39,181 bases of DNA from Pelagibacterales bacterium SAG-MED32. Lineage in GTDB: Bacteria; Pseudomonadota; Alphaproteobacteria; Pelagibacterales; AG-422-B15. Below, one piece after another: positions 8,416-16,878 of the stretch (the stretch's first letter is position 1; every line of letters starts with the position of its first letter). The notes below the pieces were generated by a model. That model worked only from the letters and a program-made list of their open reading frames with translations. It was not told the DNA's origin and searched no databases. The translations under genes were made by a program, and so were the position numbers. The stretch is from NCBI GenBank assembly GCA_014653725.1, contig JACWEC010000001.1, forward strand, positions 24,001-63,181, written 5' to 3'.

Positions 8416-10209
8416 TTATGTTATATTTTGATCTTGCTTTGATAAAATATAATTTTCAATTACTAAATAATCTATGTCAGATGCCATAAAGCATTTATAA
8501 GCATCATACGGTTTACAAACAATAGGTTCATCTTTTAGGTTAAAAGATGTATTAATTAGAATTGGACAATTAGTAATATTTTTAAACTCCTTAATTAAGT
8601 TATAATATTTTTTGTTTAAATTATAATTAACAGCCTGAACTCTTGCAGAATAGTCAATATGAGTAACTGAAGGAATCATGGATCTATCAATATCTAATAA
8701 TTCAAAACCCTTTAAATTTTTGCTTTTTTCTGGAATTTGCTTCCTCTTATTTTGTGATACATCTGAGACAAATAACATATAGTTATTTGATATTGGATCA
8801 TCAAACCACTCATCTATGTCTTCGGATAATATTGATGGAGCAAATGGTCTAAAACTCTCCCTAAATTTAATTTTTAGATTTAATATTTTTTGCATTTCAG
8901 GTTTTCTTGGGTCTGCAAGTATCGATCTATTACCCAATGCTCTTGGTCCAAATTCCATTCTGCCTTGAAACCAGCCAAATATCTTACCTTCTGATAAAAG
9001 TTTTGCTGTATGTTTTATCAAATCATTCTCGTTCATTTTTATGAATGTCGCTCCACAGTTTGACAAGTCTTGTTCAATTTCATTTGTGTTAAATGATGGT
9101 CCTAAATATGAACCATTCATTTTTTCTCTATCAAATTCAACTTTTTTATTATTTTGGTGAATATGCCATAAAACTAAAGCAGCACCGATTGCACCGCCTG
9201 CGTCTCCTGCTGCTGGTTGAACCCATATATTTTTAAATTTTTTACTCTTAAGTATTTTTGAGTTAGCAACACAGTTCAGTGCAACACCTCCAGCCATGCA
9301 TAAGTTATCCGTTGTATGCAACTCTTTCATATGGTGGATTATTCCAATTAAAACATCTTCAATTACAGCTTGAACTGATGCAGCAATATCCATATGAATT
9401 TGTTTTAATTTTTCATTACTTTTACGCGTTTGGATTCCAAATAAAGACTCAAATCTTTTATTTATCATTTTAAGCCCCGTTGAATATTGAAAATAATCTT
9501 GATTTAATTTAAATGATCCATCTTTTTTTAATATAATAAGTTTTTCAAATATTATATCTTTGAAAATTGGTTTTCCATAAGGAGCTAAACCCATTACTTT
9601 ATATTCGCCATCATTGATTTTAAAACCCAAGTAATACGTAAAGGAAGAATATAAAAGTCCAATAGAATGGGGGTAATGAATTTCTTTCAGCATCTTTAAA
9701 TTATTCTCACTTCCAAATGAAATAGTTGTTGTTGCCCATTCACCAACTCCATCAACTGTTAAAACAAGAGACTCCTTGAATCTTGATGTATAAAATGCGC
9801 TAGCTGCATGGCTGAGGTGGTGCTCTGAGAAGTGGATTTGCTTATTAAATGATGGATATACTTTCTTGAACTCAGCAGTTATCAGATTCTTCTGAAAAAG
9901 TTTTTCTTTCAACCAAATTGGCATTGACTTTCTGAATGAGCTAAACCCAATTGGTGCATGAGAAAGATAAGTCTCTAATAATCTTTCAAATTTAAGAAAT
10001 GGCTTATCATAAAAACAAATATAATCAATTTGGTTTATACTTAAATTATTTTGCTTTAGTATATTATCTATCGCATTTGTAGGAAAACGGTGATCATGTT
10101 TTATCCTCGTCAATCTTTCTTCTTGAACAGCTGATACTATTTCACCATTTTTTATTAAAGCTGCTGCACTGTCATGATAAAATGCTGAGATCCCAAGAAT
10201 ATACGTCAT
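8416..10209 (-). CDS. NodU/CmcH/TobZ-family carbamoyltransferase
   Basis: 597 residues, full length for the family. The N-terminal kinase-like domain has YHDSAAALI (11-19, H12 and D13), EER (30-32), HHLSHAASAFYTS and DGVGEWATT. The C-terminal YrdC-like half carries the diagnostic block WFQGRMEFGPRALGNRSIL followed by ADPR. Such enzymes use carbamoyl phosphate and ATP to form carbamoyl-AMP and transfer the carbamoyl group to a hydroxyl of a sugar or natural product. The gene overlaps the upstream 50-codon DUF5989 gene by one base (TAATG) and forms a carbamoyltransferase/SxtK/SxtJ trio. The acceptor is probably a sugar of the surface glycan, but the sequence does not show it. Confidence 0.93.
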   Translation of the reverse strand: MTYILGISAFYHDSAAALIKNGEIVSAVQEERLTRIKHDHRFPTNAIDNILKQNNLSINQIDYICFYDKPFLKFERLLETYLSHAPIGFSSFRKSMPIWLKEKLFQKNLITAEFKKVYPSFNKQIHFSEHHLSHAASAFYTSRFKESLVLTVDGVGEWATTTISFGSENNLKMLKEIHYPHSIGLLYSSFTYYLGFKINDGEYKVMGLAPYGKPIFKDIIFEKLIILKKDGSFKLNQDYFQYSTGLKMINKRFESLFGIQTRKSNEKLKQIHMDIAASVQAVIEDVLIGIIHHMKELHTTDNLCMAGGVALNCVANSKILKSKKFKNIWVQPAAGDAGGAIGAALVLWHIHQNNKKVEFDREKMNGSYLGPSFNTNEIEQDLSNCGATFIKMNENDLIKHTAKLLSEGKIFGWFQGRMEFGPRALGNRSILADPRKPEMQKILNLKIKFRESFRPFAPSILSEDIDEWFDDPISNNYMLFVSDVSQNKRKQIPEKSKNLKGFELLDIDRSMIPSVTHIDYSARVQAVNYNLNKKYYNLIKEFKNITNCPILINTSFNLKDEPIVCKPYDAYKCFMASDIDYLVIENYILSKQDQNIT

Positions 10210-10361
10210 TAAAAAATAGTATAAATGAAGGGCGCTACAGCTGAGCCTTGACTAACAACCAAGATACCTCCAAGAAGAACAGAGAATAGAATAATAGGAA
10301 AAAGCCAATATTTTTTTCTCTCAAACATAAACTGAACTAGCTCTTTTAAAAATTCAATCAT
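10209..10361 (-). CDS. DUF5989 / SxtK-like small membrane protein (50 aa)
   Basis: A 50-codon gene, easily missed, reading MIEFLKELVQFMFERKKYWL at its start, then one transmembrane helix (about 21-38) and a C-terminal GSAVAPFIYTIF. The amphipathic EFLKEL start, the ERKK(Y/F)W motif and the SAVAPFIYT ending are the pattern of the DUF5989 family, which accompanies NodU-type carbamoyltransferases. Its stop overlaps the carbamoyltransferase start by one base and its start lies 2 bases after the stop of the SxtJ-like gene, so the three are translationally coupled. The role is not established; a membrane anchor or partner for the carbamoyltransferase is the natural guess. Confidence 0.85.
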   Translation of the reverse strand: MIEFLKELVQFMFERKKYWLFPIILFSVLLGGILVVSQGSAVAPFIYTIF

Positions 10362-10363
10362 CT

Positions 10364-10753
10364 TTAATATTGTTTTTCAAGATTAGTTTGTAACTTTGCA
10401 CTACTTTTCCAAAAAGTTTTGTCATTTTGATTTATTTTTTTATCAAGTACATCTTTATTAAAAAGCCTGAGTAACATCCCAATCGGAAATATTAATATAA
10501 AATATATAATTGATAGTAAAATTGGCGTAGTGATGGAGCCAATTAGATAGCCAAATGACATCCAAAATTTATTGGGATAATAAAATAAATTGGGATAAGT
10601 AAAAGAAATCATTAAAAAAACAGCACTTAAGGTTATTAGAGAGTAGTATATATCTGACTTGGAGTAAAATAAGTAGAGCGACAATAAGAAAAAAAATATT
10701 GAAAATACAATTCCAAAATTTTTTGTATTATTATTTACTTCGTCTTTTTTCAT
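10364..10753 (-). CDS. SxtJ-family membrane protein
   Basis: 129 residues with about four hydrophobic segments and the sequence NKFWMSFGYLIGSITTPILL followed by YFILIFPIGMLLRL. These match the SxtJ family of small membrane proteins found beside carbamoyltransferases (named from the saxitoxin cluster, but widespread in surface glycan loci). It is the first gene of the SxtJ-SxtK-carbamoyltransferase set, with 2 bases to the DUF5989 gene. It probably holds the soluble carbamoyltransferase at the membrane, where the lipid-linked acceptor would be; that role is inference. Confidence 0.82.
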   Translation of the reverse strand: MKKDEVNNNTKNFGIVFSIFFFLLSLYLFYSKSDIYYSLITLSAVFLMISFTYPNLFYYPNKFWMSFGYLIGSITTPILLSIIYFILIFPIGMLLRLFNKDVLDKKINQNDKTFWKSSAKLQTNLEKQY

Positions 10754-10836
10754 ATTTTTCTAATAATTAATTCGTTCATAAACTAATCTAATTTAATTCG
10801 TAGTAAAGCAATAAAACATAGAAATTAAATAATTAT

Positions 10837-11448
10837 CTAAAATATTTGGCTTAATCTTTCACTTAAATTAATTATTGAACTATTTTTAATTCCTCTTCTG
10901 CTATGTATTAAAATACTACGTCTTTCACTTGAAACATCCTCATTATAATGAAGTGAATTGAAACCATTAAAATGTACAATATCACCAACTTCACAACTAA
11001 TTTTTTCAAATGTTTTAAGTATATTATTTCTGATTAAGAATCTTGTAATAAAATTCTGATAAAATAATTTCGAAAAAATATGTGATAGTATTCCATTAAC
11101 TTCGTATCTTGTGTTCTCCCAAATAAAAAATTGTCCTTTTGGCTCAATCAGTGGTATTTTTATCGGTAAAAGAAATGTATTCTTATAGTTATCGAAATGT
11201 ACATCAAACGATTTTTTATTATCAATATTTTTTACGCATCTAATTACGATATATAAGTCGTCCAATAAATATTTTTTATCTAAAATATCATTATTGAAGA
11301 TATATTCTTTTATACTATTGAACACTTCTTTGTGCTCATGATTATTTGAATAAAAATACAGAGAGTCAGTGTATTCATATTTATCTATGAAATAATTTAT
11401 ATTTTCTATAAATTCTATATCAACCCTTTGTTTGTAAATTTTTAACAT
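10837..11448 (-). CDS. Putative 2OG-Fe(II) oxygenase-like protein
   Basis: 203 residues with no family that I recognise at once. The pattern fits a double-stranded beta-helix oxygenase: HFD at 84-86 followed by an alternating hydrophobic strand (TFLLPIKIPL), then GDIVHFNGFNSLHYN with a distal His167, and RRSILIH with Arg176/177 placed to bind the 2-oxoglutarate carboxylate. If this is right, the HxD...H triad is complete. It lies 14 bases downstream of the SGNH gene at 11463 and in the same direction. The substrate is unknown; hydroxylation of a sugar or fatty acyl group would suit the context. Other cupin-fold proteins are possible. Confidence 0.5.
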   Translation of the reverse strand: MLKIYKQRVDIEFIENINYFIDKYEYTDSLYFYSNNHEHKEVFNSIKEYIFNNDILDKKYLLDDLYIVIRCVKNIDNKKSFDVHFDNYKNTFLLPIKIPLIEPKGQFFIWENTRYEVNGILSHIFSKLFYQNFITRFLIRNNILKTFEKISCEVGDIVHFNGFNSLHYNEDVSSERRSILIHSRRGIKNSSIINLSERLSQIF

Positions 11449-11462
11449 TATTTTTTACTAAA

Positions 11463-12596
11463 TTAATTTAAATAATTTAAAATATTATTTTTTTTTAATT
11501 CCTCAAACATCAGATCACCTATAAATTTAGAACCAATTTTTGTTGTATGAAGACCATCATAGAGATGCTGATAAGTTAGTTTATCCTTATGTTTATATAA
11601 ATCTAAGGTATTTTCTAGACCACATTCTTCCTTTATTACTTTATTAAGTTCATTTTGAGAATAATCAAAATCTAAACCACTAAATCCTTCACCTATAAGA
11701 TTAGGAATTCCATACATTCTCCCTTCTTTAGTGATTGTAAACATCTGAGGCTGAGTTACACAGATAAATTTTGAGTTATAATTTTCAACCATCTTTAAAA
11801 GTGATCTGAGACGAATTCTAAACTCTGTAGCATTCTTTTCTGAATAGATCTTTGTTAAAGGGTTGAGATTTTCTATTAGATAATTATTATCAGACAGATT
11901 TTGTTGAGTATGTTGAGCAAATAATACTTCTTGTGGAAATTGACTTCTAATCATTAGCCTTATTTTTAACAAAGATTTTGTAACCATAAATTGTTTTAAA
12001 AAATTTTTTAAATTATTACCAGATGGGTTTTGTGCCAATAAATTTAAATAATCCGTAGTTCTGAGAGTATCATTTTCGTATTCAGGAACTGTTCTTAGAA
12101 AATTTGAGTCGTTTATACCGATGTAAAATAAAAAAATCTTAGGATTTAAGCCATCTATTAGAGGAAACCAATTTTTAAATGACAAGAGATGACCATAGGT
12201 ACTATGTCCATCAATACCTGCGTTAGAAATACATATATCAGTTTTTAAGAAGGAATTTATGCGATCTTGTAAAATATTTTGATATGTATCTTCAATAGAC
12301 ACATATCTCTGATCAGTAGTTGATCCACCTAGTGTTAGTATGTCTATTTTAGCAGGTGACTCACATTTATCTCTTAGACCATAAAAATTTCTTATATAGT
12401 CTACATACTCGAGTTCGTTAGGATATAAATCATTCAACTTATAAATAATATGATTATCACGAATAATATATAAAGATTCTGCTTCGTGCCATTTATCTTT
12501 AGATAATCTGAGTAGAACCTCAAAAAATATTAAAACCAGCACTAATGATATTGCCCATGTGATTAGAATATATAGAGATGTTTTAACATGATTCAT
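11463..12596 (-). CDS. Membrane-anchored SGNH/GDSL hydrolase-like protein
   Basis: 377 residues. One N-terminal membrane helix (about 7-27) is followed by an SGNH domain: block I LGGSTTD (Ser92), block II NAGIDGHSTYGH (Gly), block III YIGINDSN (Asn) and block V YDGLHTTKIG near residue 350 (Asp and His). All four catalytic or oxyanion residues are present. The topology places the domain outside the cytoplasm, where such proteins deacylate or transfer acyl groups on cell-surface glycans. It is divergent from another SGNH protein at 12741 and upstream of the putative oxygenase. Confidence 0.85.
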   Translation of the reverse strand: MNHVKTSLYILITWAISLVLVLIFFEVLLRLSKDKWHEAESLYIIRDNHIIYKLNDLYPNELEYVDYIRNFYGLRDKCESPAKIDILTLGGSTTDQRYVSIEDTYQNILQDRINSFLKTDICISNAGIDGHSTYGHLLSFKNWFPLIDGLNPKIFLFYIGINDSNFLRTVPEYENDTLRTTDYLNLLAQNPSGNNLKNFLKQFMVTKSLLKIRLMIRSQFPQEVLFAQHTQQNLSDNNYLIENLNPLTKIYSEKNATEFRIRLRSLLKMVENYNSKFICVTQPQMFTITKEGRMYGIPNLIGEGFSGLDFDYSQNELNKVIKEECGLENTLDLYKHKDKLTYQHLYDGLHTTKIGSKFIGDLMFEELKKNNILNYLN

Positions 12597-12609
12597 ATCA
12601 GAAGCTCAT

Positions 12610-12638
12610 TTGACTGTATATTTTATCAATAATATTAT
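12610..12638 (+). promoter_or_regulatory. Sigma70-type promoter for the SGNH gene at 12741
   Basis: TTGACT at 12610-12615 and TATTAT at 12633-12638 with a 17-base spacer make a good vegetative promoter reading right. A start of transcription near 12645 would leave a leader of about 95 bases before the ATG at 12741 and would exclude an upstream TTG codon at 12642 as the translation start. Found by inspection only; A+T-rich DNA gives such boxes by chance fairly often. Confidence 0.45.
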
Positions 12639-12740
12639 ATATTGATTTTTAAGTTAATAGTAATTGTAAATAACTACAAATGCTGTTCCAAATTTAGTAT
12701 AAACATACTCTTAAAAGAAATATTAAGAACATATCATAAT

Positions 12741-13952
12741 ATGAACTTATTTGAATTATTTTTTGGTAAAGGTGAAGAAAAATATATTAGTGCCATAATA
12801 TTTATTTTTTGGATACCTTCATTTTTATTAATTATAGCACTTTTATATCTTAGGACTTATGGTGTTGGCATTTATGTTTCGCTAAGTTTTTATATTTATT
12901 TAATTTTACTTTCAATATTACTAATAGTATTTCTTAAAAGAAAAAATATATCTATATTCTTAGTTTTTTTAATTTCTCTGGAATTATTATTTGGTATATC
13001 CCCAAAAGCCCTGGATATTATGAACTTAGTTACCATCAAAACGTATCTTCCAAAAAATAATCTCAATCAATTTATATTTCACCCTACATTAATGGGAATT
13101 CCAAATCCAGAATTTAGATCAAAAAAGTTTAACCATAGTGATAACGGAATCAGGATAAATAAAAATCAATTTGATGCTAACAAACCTCACATCGCAATTT
13201 TTGGAGGATCATCAGCATATGACGTTGGCCTAAGTGATCAAAATACTTGGATTAGTGTGTTAGATGAACAAATTGAGGACTATAGTATTTCTAATAATGG
13301 AGTTCCAGGATACTCAATTGTTGAACACTTAATTCAAACTACATTTTATTTAGATAGAGCAGGAACCAAACCTTTTTGTGCAATTTATTATTTCGGAACA
13401 AATGACATAAGGAATTATGGTTTAAAAAGAATTGATGATGGTTACTCTGATTTTCATTTGCTTTCTCAATATGGAAATTTAAACGTAAGATATACTCCTA
13501 ATACACCATCACCCGTTTTTAATTTGATATTAACTTATCTTGGAAGAAATGAGTTACCTTTTCCAAATATTAATGAAGAACATTATGGTTCAAAAAATAA
13601 TGAACATTTTGAAATTATCTCTTCACACTTAAATTCAATTATCTCTCTTAATTCAGGAAGAGATATTAAGACAGTATTTATAGGTCAAATATTGAATAAA
13701 AAACTAATTGAAAACTCTAAGGAAAGTATTGATTGGCTTCCTTTTATTGAAGGAAAGGATGTATGGAATATTCAATATGAATTTAATAATAAAGTAATGA
13801 CGTTTGTAAAAGGTAAGAATGCTCTCTATTTTTCCCCAGAAATAGAAAGTTTTGATGAAACTGATTTTCTTGATTTTGCACATTTTTCTGAAGACGGAGC
13901 AAAAAAATTTGTAAGTTTGATAAAAGATGAAGTGATAAACAGCTGCAACTAA
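12741..13952 (+). CDS. SGNH hydrolase-like membrane protein
   Basis: 403 residues from the ATG at 12741. A longer frame opening with TTG at 12642 would lie almost at the predicted transcription start and adds a non-conserved tail, so I reject it. About three membrane helices occupy the first 90 residues. The SGNH-type domain follows with IFGGSSAYD (Ser in GGSS), NNGVPGYS, YYFGTNDIRN (Gly/Asn) and a late FAHFSEDGAKKF supplying the His. The block I GGSS form is that of acyl-esterase or transferase relatives in exopolysaccharide loci. Its 3' end stops 4 bases before the 3' end of the convergent tRNA-fMet. Confidence 0.82.
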   Translation: MNLFELFFGKGEEKYISAIIFIFWIPSFLLIIALLYLRTYGVGIYVSLSFYIYLILLSILLIVFLKRKNISIFLVFLISLELLFGISPKALDIMNLVTIKTYLPKNNLNQFIFHPTLMGIPNPEFRSKKFNHSDNGIRINKNQFDANKPHIAIFGGSSAYDVGLSDQNTWISVLDEQIEDYSISNNGVPGYSIVEHLIQTTFYLDRAGTKPFCAIYYFGTNDIRNYGLKRIDDGYSDFHLLSQYGNLNVRYTPNTPSPVFNLILTYLGRNELPFPNINEEHYGSKNNEHFEIISSHLNSIISLNSGRDIKTVFIGQILNKKLIENSKESIDWLPFIEGKDVWNIQYEFNNKVMTFVKGKNALYFSPEIESFDETDFLDFAHFSEDGAKKFVSLIKDEVINSCN

Positions 13953-13956
13953 ATAT

Positions 13957-14033
<77 letters not shown>

Positions 14034-14066
14034 CCATAATTATCAATATAAAAATGAAGTATTTTT

Positions 14067-14095
14067 ACTCTAACTATATTAAAGCATTATGTCAA
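14067..14095 (-). promoter_or_regulatory. Promoter of tRNA-fMet
   Basis: On the minus strand TTGACA (14095-14090, a perfect -35 box) is followed after exactly 17 bases by TAGAGT (14072-14067, four of six -10 positions). Transcription would start near 14060, about 27 bases before the tRNA. This indicates that the tRNA is expressed on its own and not as the tail of an rRNA operon at this site. Confidence 0.6.
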
Positions 14096-14176
14096 TTATG
14101 AGTTTAATGAGACTAAACTAAAGTTATATTTTTTTTTATATATAATGATATTAATAAATCCAAAATATACAAAAAT

Positions 14177-14661
14177 ATGGATATCAAATTAAACACACAT
14201 TTAATGATTTATGGGTCAGGCTATACAGGTGCTCATTTATTTGAGAAATTAAAAAAACTTGGTCTTCACAAAAGAGTTACAACATTTCTAGATACCTCTA
14301 AAGAGTTGCACCAAAAAAAATGTTGTGGAATTTGCAATCTGGTGATTCTTATTTGATTGAAACAACAACAATTGATGACTGGGTCAATGAAAACGATATT
14401 GCTAGTTTATCTTATATAAAAACAGATATTGAGGGCTCAGATTATTTGGCCTTAAAAGGAGCGACTAATTCAATATCTAAGTTTCTTCCCGATCTTGCGA
14501 TATGTATTTACCATAAGAATGATCATATGTATTTAATACCTGAATTGATAAAATCTATTAACTCAGAATATAATTTATGGTTTGATCATTACACAGATAG
14601 TTTAGATTCTAGTGTTTTATATTGTTCAACAAAGCTACCGTCAAAAAAAATTTTTGAATAA
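14177..14661 (+). pseudogene. FkbM-type methyltransferase remnant (internal deletion plus frameshift)
   Basis: An ATG at 14177 opens a frame reading IYGSGYTGAHLFEKLKKLG and VTTFLD, a Rossmann start as found at the N terminus of long FkbM methyltransferases. At an A8 tract (14313-14320) homology jumps to another frame encoding the FkbM end: TIDDWVNEND, YIKTDIEGSDYLALKGA, then ISKFLPDLAICIYHKND. Adding one A would join both parts into 161 residues, yet the SAM-binding middle is still absent, so the gene has lost its core and is probably dead. It converges base to base with the next gene and lies 3' of the tRNA promoter region. Confidence 0.75.
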
Positions 14662-15461
14662 TTATTCTTTTTCAATTTCAACAATATAATAGGTACCAAG
14701 ATAAAGAGATAATTTTGGATATTTATCCTCAAAATCATATAGGTAAGTAAAAATTTTTCTACCGATAGAATTGTTAGGTATAAGAAGCTTTGACTCTCTA
14801 CTCGATATCGTACGTAAAGGATAAATTTTCAAATTATATTCTTTATTAAATTGTTTCCACCACGAAATTGGATGTGTATAAAAATATATTCTTCTGTTTT
14901 CACTTTTAAAAAAATTAAATATTTTTTGAGGTAAAAAAAATATAAAATTCCAAATGGAATATCTATTAGTATAAGTAATGTATAATTTACTTTTGCTTTT
15001 AAGCCCAGTGATCATATTATGAACAACTTTTTTTTGATCAAATCTATCCATATGATAAAGCGCATGATTACATAATATTAAATCATATTTATTTTTCTCA
15101 TTAAATTTTATAGCACTCTGGCAAATAAATTTCGAATTTGGTCGAGCATTATTTTTTGCTTCGTCCAGGGCTTTTTGAGAAATATCTAAAAAATGATTTT
15201 CAGTAAATATATTATAATACTGCTTATATTCTTCATATTGAATAGGTCCGCAACCCACATCTAAAGATAAACTACAGTCACTATATTTGCTGTTTTTGTT
15301 AATTTTATGAGCTAACCTTAGACGACACTTTGATACATAATCTTTTGCTGCTTCTCTATTATCTTCCCATAAAACGGAGTCTTGGTAGTGAGCATCATTA
15401 TTTTTTTATGCCAACCTTGAGAATTATAGAATTCTTTAAGATTTTTATCAGCTTTAGCCAT
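14662..15461 (-). pseudogene. Class I methyltransferase with one-base frameshift in an A7 tract
   Basis: From ATG at 15461 the frame reads MAKADKNLKEFYNSQGWHKK and then derails at seven A residues (15401-15407 on the + strand as T7). In the next frame the protein continues NNDAHYQDSVLWEDN, then CRLRLAHKINK, LSLDVGCGP (motif I) and LILCNHALYHM to the stop at 14662. One extra A restores a 266-residue methyltransferase exactly. A shorter frame from 15258 begins inside motif I (MGCGP) and cannot be the natural protein. It is 3 bases downstream of the NeuB-like gene, so it was the last gene of that operon. It may be a recent mutation, a slippage-rescued gene or a base-calling error. Confidence 0.8.
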
Positions 15462-15464
15462 ATA

Positions 15465-16310
15465 TTAGTTTGAGGAATTATTTATATGTTCCCTTAATTT
15501 CTCAGCAATAGGTATTTCATCAGGAATGATTGATTTAATTCCATCACCCATTGCGGACTCTATTTTTCTGACTGAAGCAACTAAGTTTCGGAGTCCATTT
15601 GGCTCAACAGACGCTGATTGGTCTGAACCATATAAATGTCTGCCCAAAGTTATATGTCTTTCTAATGATGTAATTCCCATGCTTGCTGCCGCAAGAGAAA
15701 TTACGATGCCAGGTTCATGACCGCTATATCCAACATCACAATTGAATTTATCTCTGAGGGTTTTTATCAAATTTAAATTAGCATTTTCATCTTTCATTGG
15801 GTATGTAGATACCGTATGCATTAGTTCAAATGGACAACCATTATCCTTAAATATTTTAACTGCTCTTTCAATATCACTTATCTCAGACATTCCAGTTGAT
15901 ATGAATGTATGCTTTTTTTCTTCTGCTATCATTTTAAGAAGATCTTCGTATACTATCATTGCAGAAGCTACTTTATTGTAATTACAGTTATATTCTCTCA
16001 AAAAAAATTGACTACTTTTATCCCACGCTGATGCAAACCATTCTATTTTTTTTTCCTTACAATATTTATCAATTTGGTCATATTCTTCCTTTCCAAATTC
16101 CAAGCCCTTTTTTTGATCTCTCTGAGTATTGCCCCATTGACTTTCTCTTGGCGAATTTAAGAATTCCTGAGTATAAACCTCATCAATATTTCTTTTTTGA
16201 AATTTAACAGCATCGCATCCTGCGTCTTCAGCAACATCTATTAGTTCCTTGCATAACTTAAGATCACCATTATGGTTGATCCCAATTTCAGCGACAATGA
16301 AGATGCTCAT
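15465..16310 (-). CDS. NeuB-family nonulosonate synthase lacking the SAF domain
   Basis: 281 residues. The TIM-barrel NeuB core is clear: VAEIGINHNGDLKLCKELID (5-24), AGCDAVKFQKR, FISTGMSEISDIE, GYSGHEPG and SLERHITLGRH with the metal-binding His. The protein stops about 60-70 residues short of ordinary NeuB/PseI because the C-terminal SAF/antifreeze-like domain is missing. It condenses phosphoenolpyruvate with a hexose or hexosamine. The start overlaps the HAD phosphatase stop (ATGA), and a CMP-sugar synthetase is divergent beyond it. A phosphatase partner suggests a 6-phosphorylated sugar acceptor, as in Kdn-9-phosphate or Neu5Ac-9-phosphate synthesis. This acceptor is inference. Confidence 0.85.
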   Translation of the reverse strand: MSIFIVAEIGINHNGDLKLCKELIDVAEDAGCDAVKFQKRNIDEVYTQEFLNSPRESQWGNTQRDQKKGLEFGKEEYDQIDKYCKEKKIEWFASAWDKSSQFFLREYNCNYNKVASAMIVYEDLLKMIAEEKKHTFISTGMSEISDIERAVKIFKDNGCPFELMHTVSTYPMKDENANLNLIKTLRDKFNCDVGYSGHEPGIVISLAAASMGITSLERHITLGRHLYGSDQSASVEPNGLRNLVASVRKIESAMGDGIKSIIPDEIPIAEKLREHINNSSN

Positions 16311-16813
16311 GAGTGAACACTATACAATATTTTATTTAGGTCAATTGATAAATTGTTTTCCAAAAGTTCTCTAGCAACACCATCACCACCTTTTCGTTTT
16401 ATTATTATATTTGATATCTTCTTTATTTGTTTGTGACTGTCACTAGGGCATGCCCTAAATTTACACATTTGCATTGCAATCAAATCATTTATATCATTAC
16501 CTACGTATAAAATATTTTTAAATGGAATCTTATGCCTTTCAGAAATTTTTTTAAGAGCATGTTCTTTATTTTTTAACTTGTTGATCGCTTTAATTTTTAA
16601 TTTATTTGCTCTAGCAAGAACCACTTTATTTCTCTCTGTAGATAATATATACACAGTTTTATTCAATTTTCTTAATGCTTCAAAAGCTATTCCATCTGCT
16701 CTATTGCATGAAACACTCTCTTTGCCGCTTTCATCTACAAATACTAAATTATTAGTCAATACGCCATCAAAATCAAAAATAAACATTTCAATATTATTGA
16801 TATTTAACTTCAT
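16307..16813 (-). CDS. KdsC-like HAD phosphatase (C0 type)
   Basis: 168 residues, the size of KdsC. Motif I is FDFDGVLT with nucleophile Asp14 and Asp16; STERN gives motif II; Lys near 104 and VGNDINDL form motifs III and IV. There is no cap domain, so it should be a tetrameric C0-type enzyme acting on 8- or 9-phosphorylated ulosonates. In the Kdn pathway known from Bacteroides thetaiotaomicron such a phosphatase dephosphorylates Kdn-9-P. It overlaps the NeuB-like gene by four bases, supporting sequential action. KDO-8-P is an alternative substrate, but a KdsA homologue is not in the window. Confidence 0.85.
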   Translation of the reverse strand: MKLNINNIEMFIFDFDGVLTNNLVFVDESGKESVSCNRADGIAFEALRKLNKTVYILSTERNKVVLARANKLKIKAINKLKNKEHALKKISERHKIPFKNILYVGNDINDLIAMQMCKFRACPSDSHKQIKKISNIIIKRKGGDGVARELLENNLSIDLNKILYSVHS

Positions 16814-16878
16814 GCAGTTACAATATTATATTATTTTTCTAAATATACATTCTAAAAAAATTAAATAAACTCACTTAT

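Noticed and set aside
12642-12740. N-terminal extension of the SGNH gene from a TTG codon
   Set aside because: The TTG is almost at the predicted transcription start; the ATG at 12741 begins a normal membrane-protein N terminus.
14034-14176. 5S rRNA gene upstream of tRNA-fMet
   Set aside because: The 143 bases are A+T-rich, carry the tRNA promoter, and show none of the 5S helices or conserved loops.
14662-15258. Intact 198-residue methyltransferase
   Set aside because: It would start inside SAM motif I; the upstream frame continues the same domain, so the gene is frameshifted.
15526-16207. Several + strand frames of 64-82 codons
   Set aside because: They run antisense through the NeuB-like gene and have no recognisable motif.
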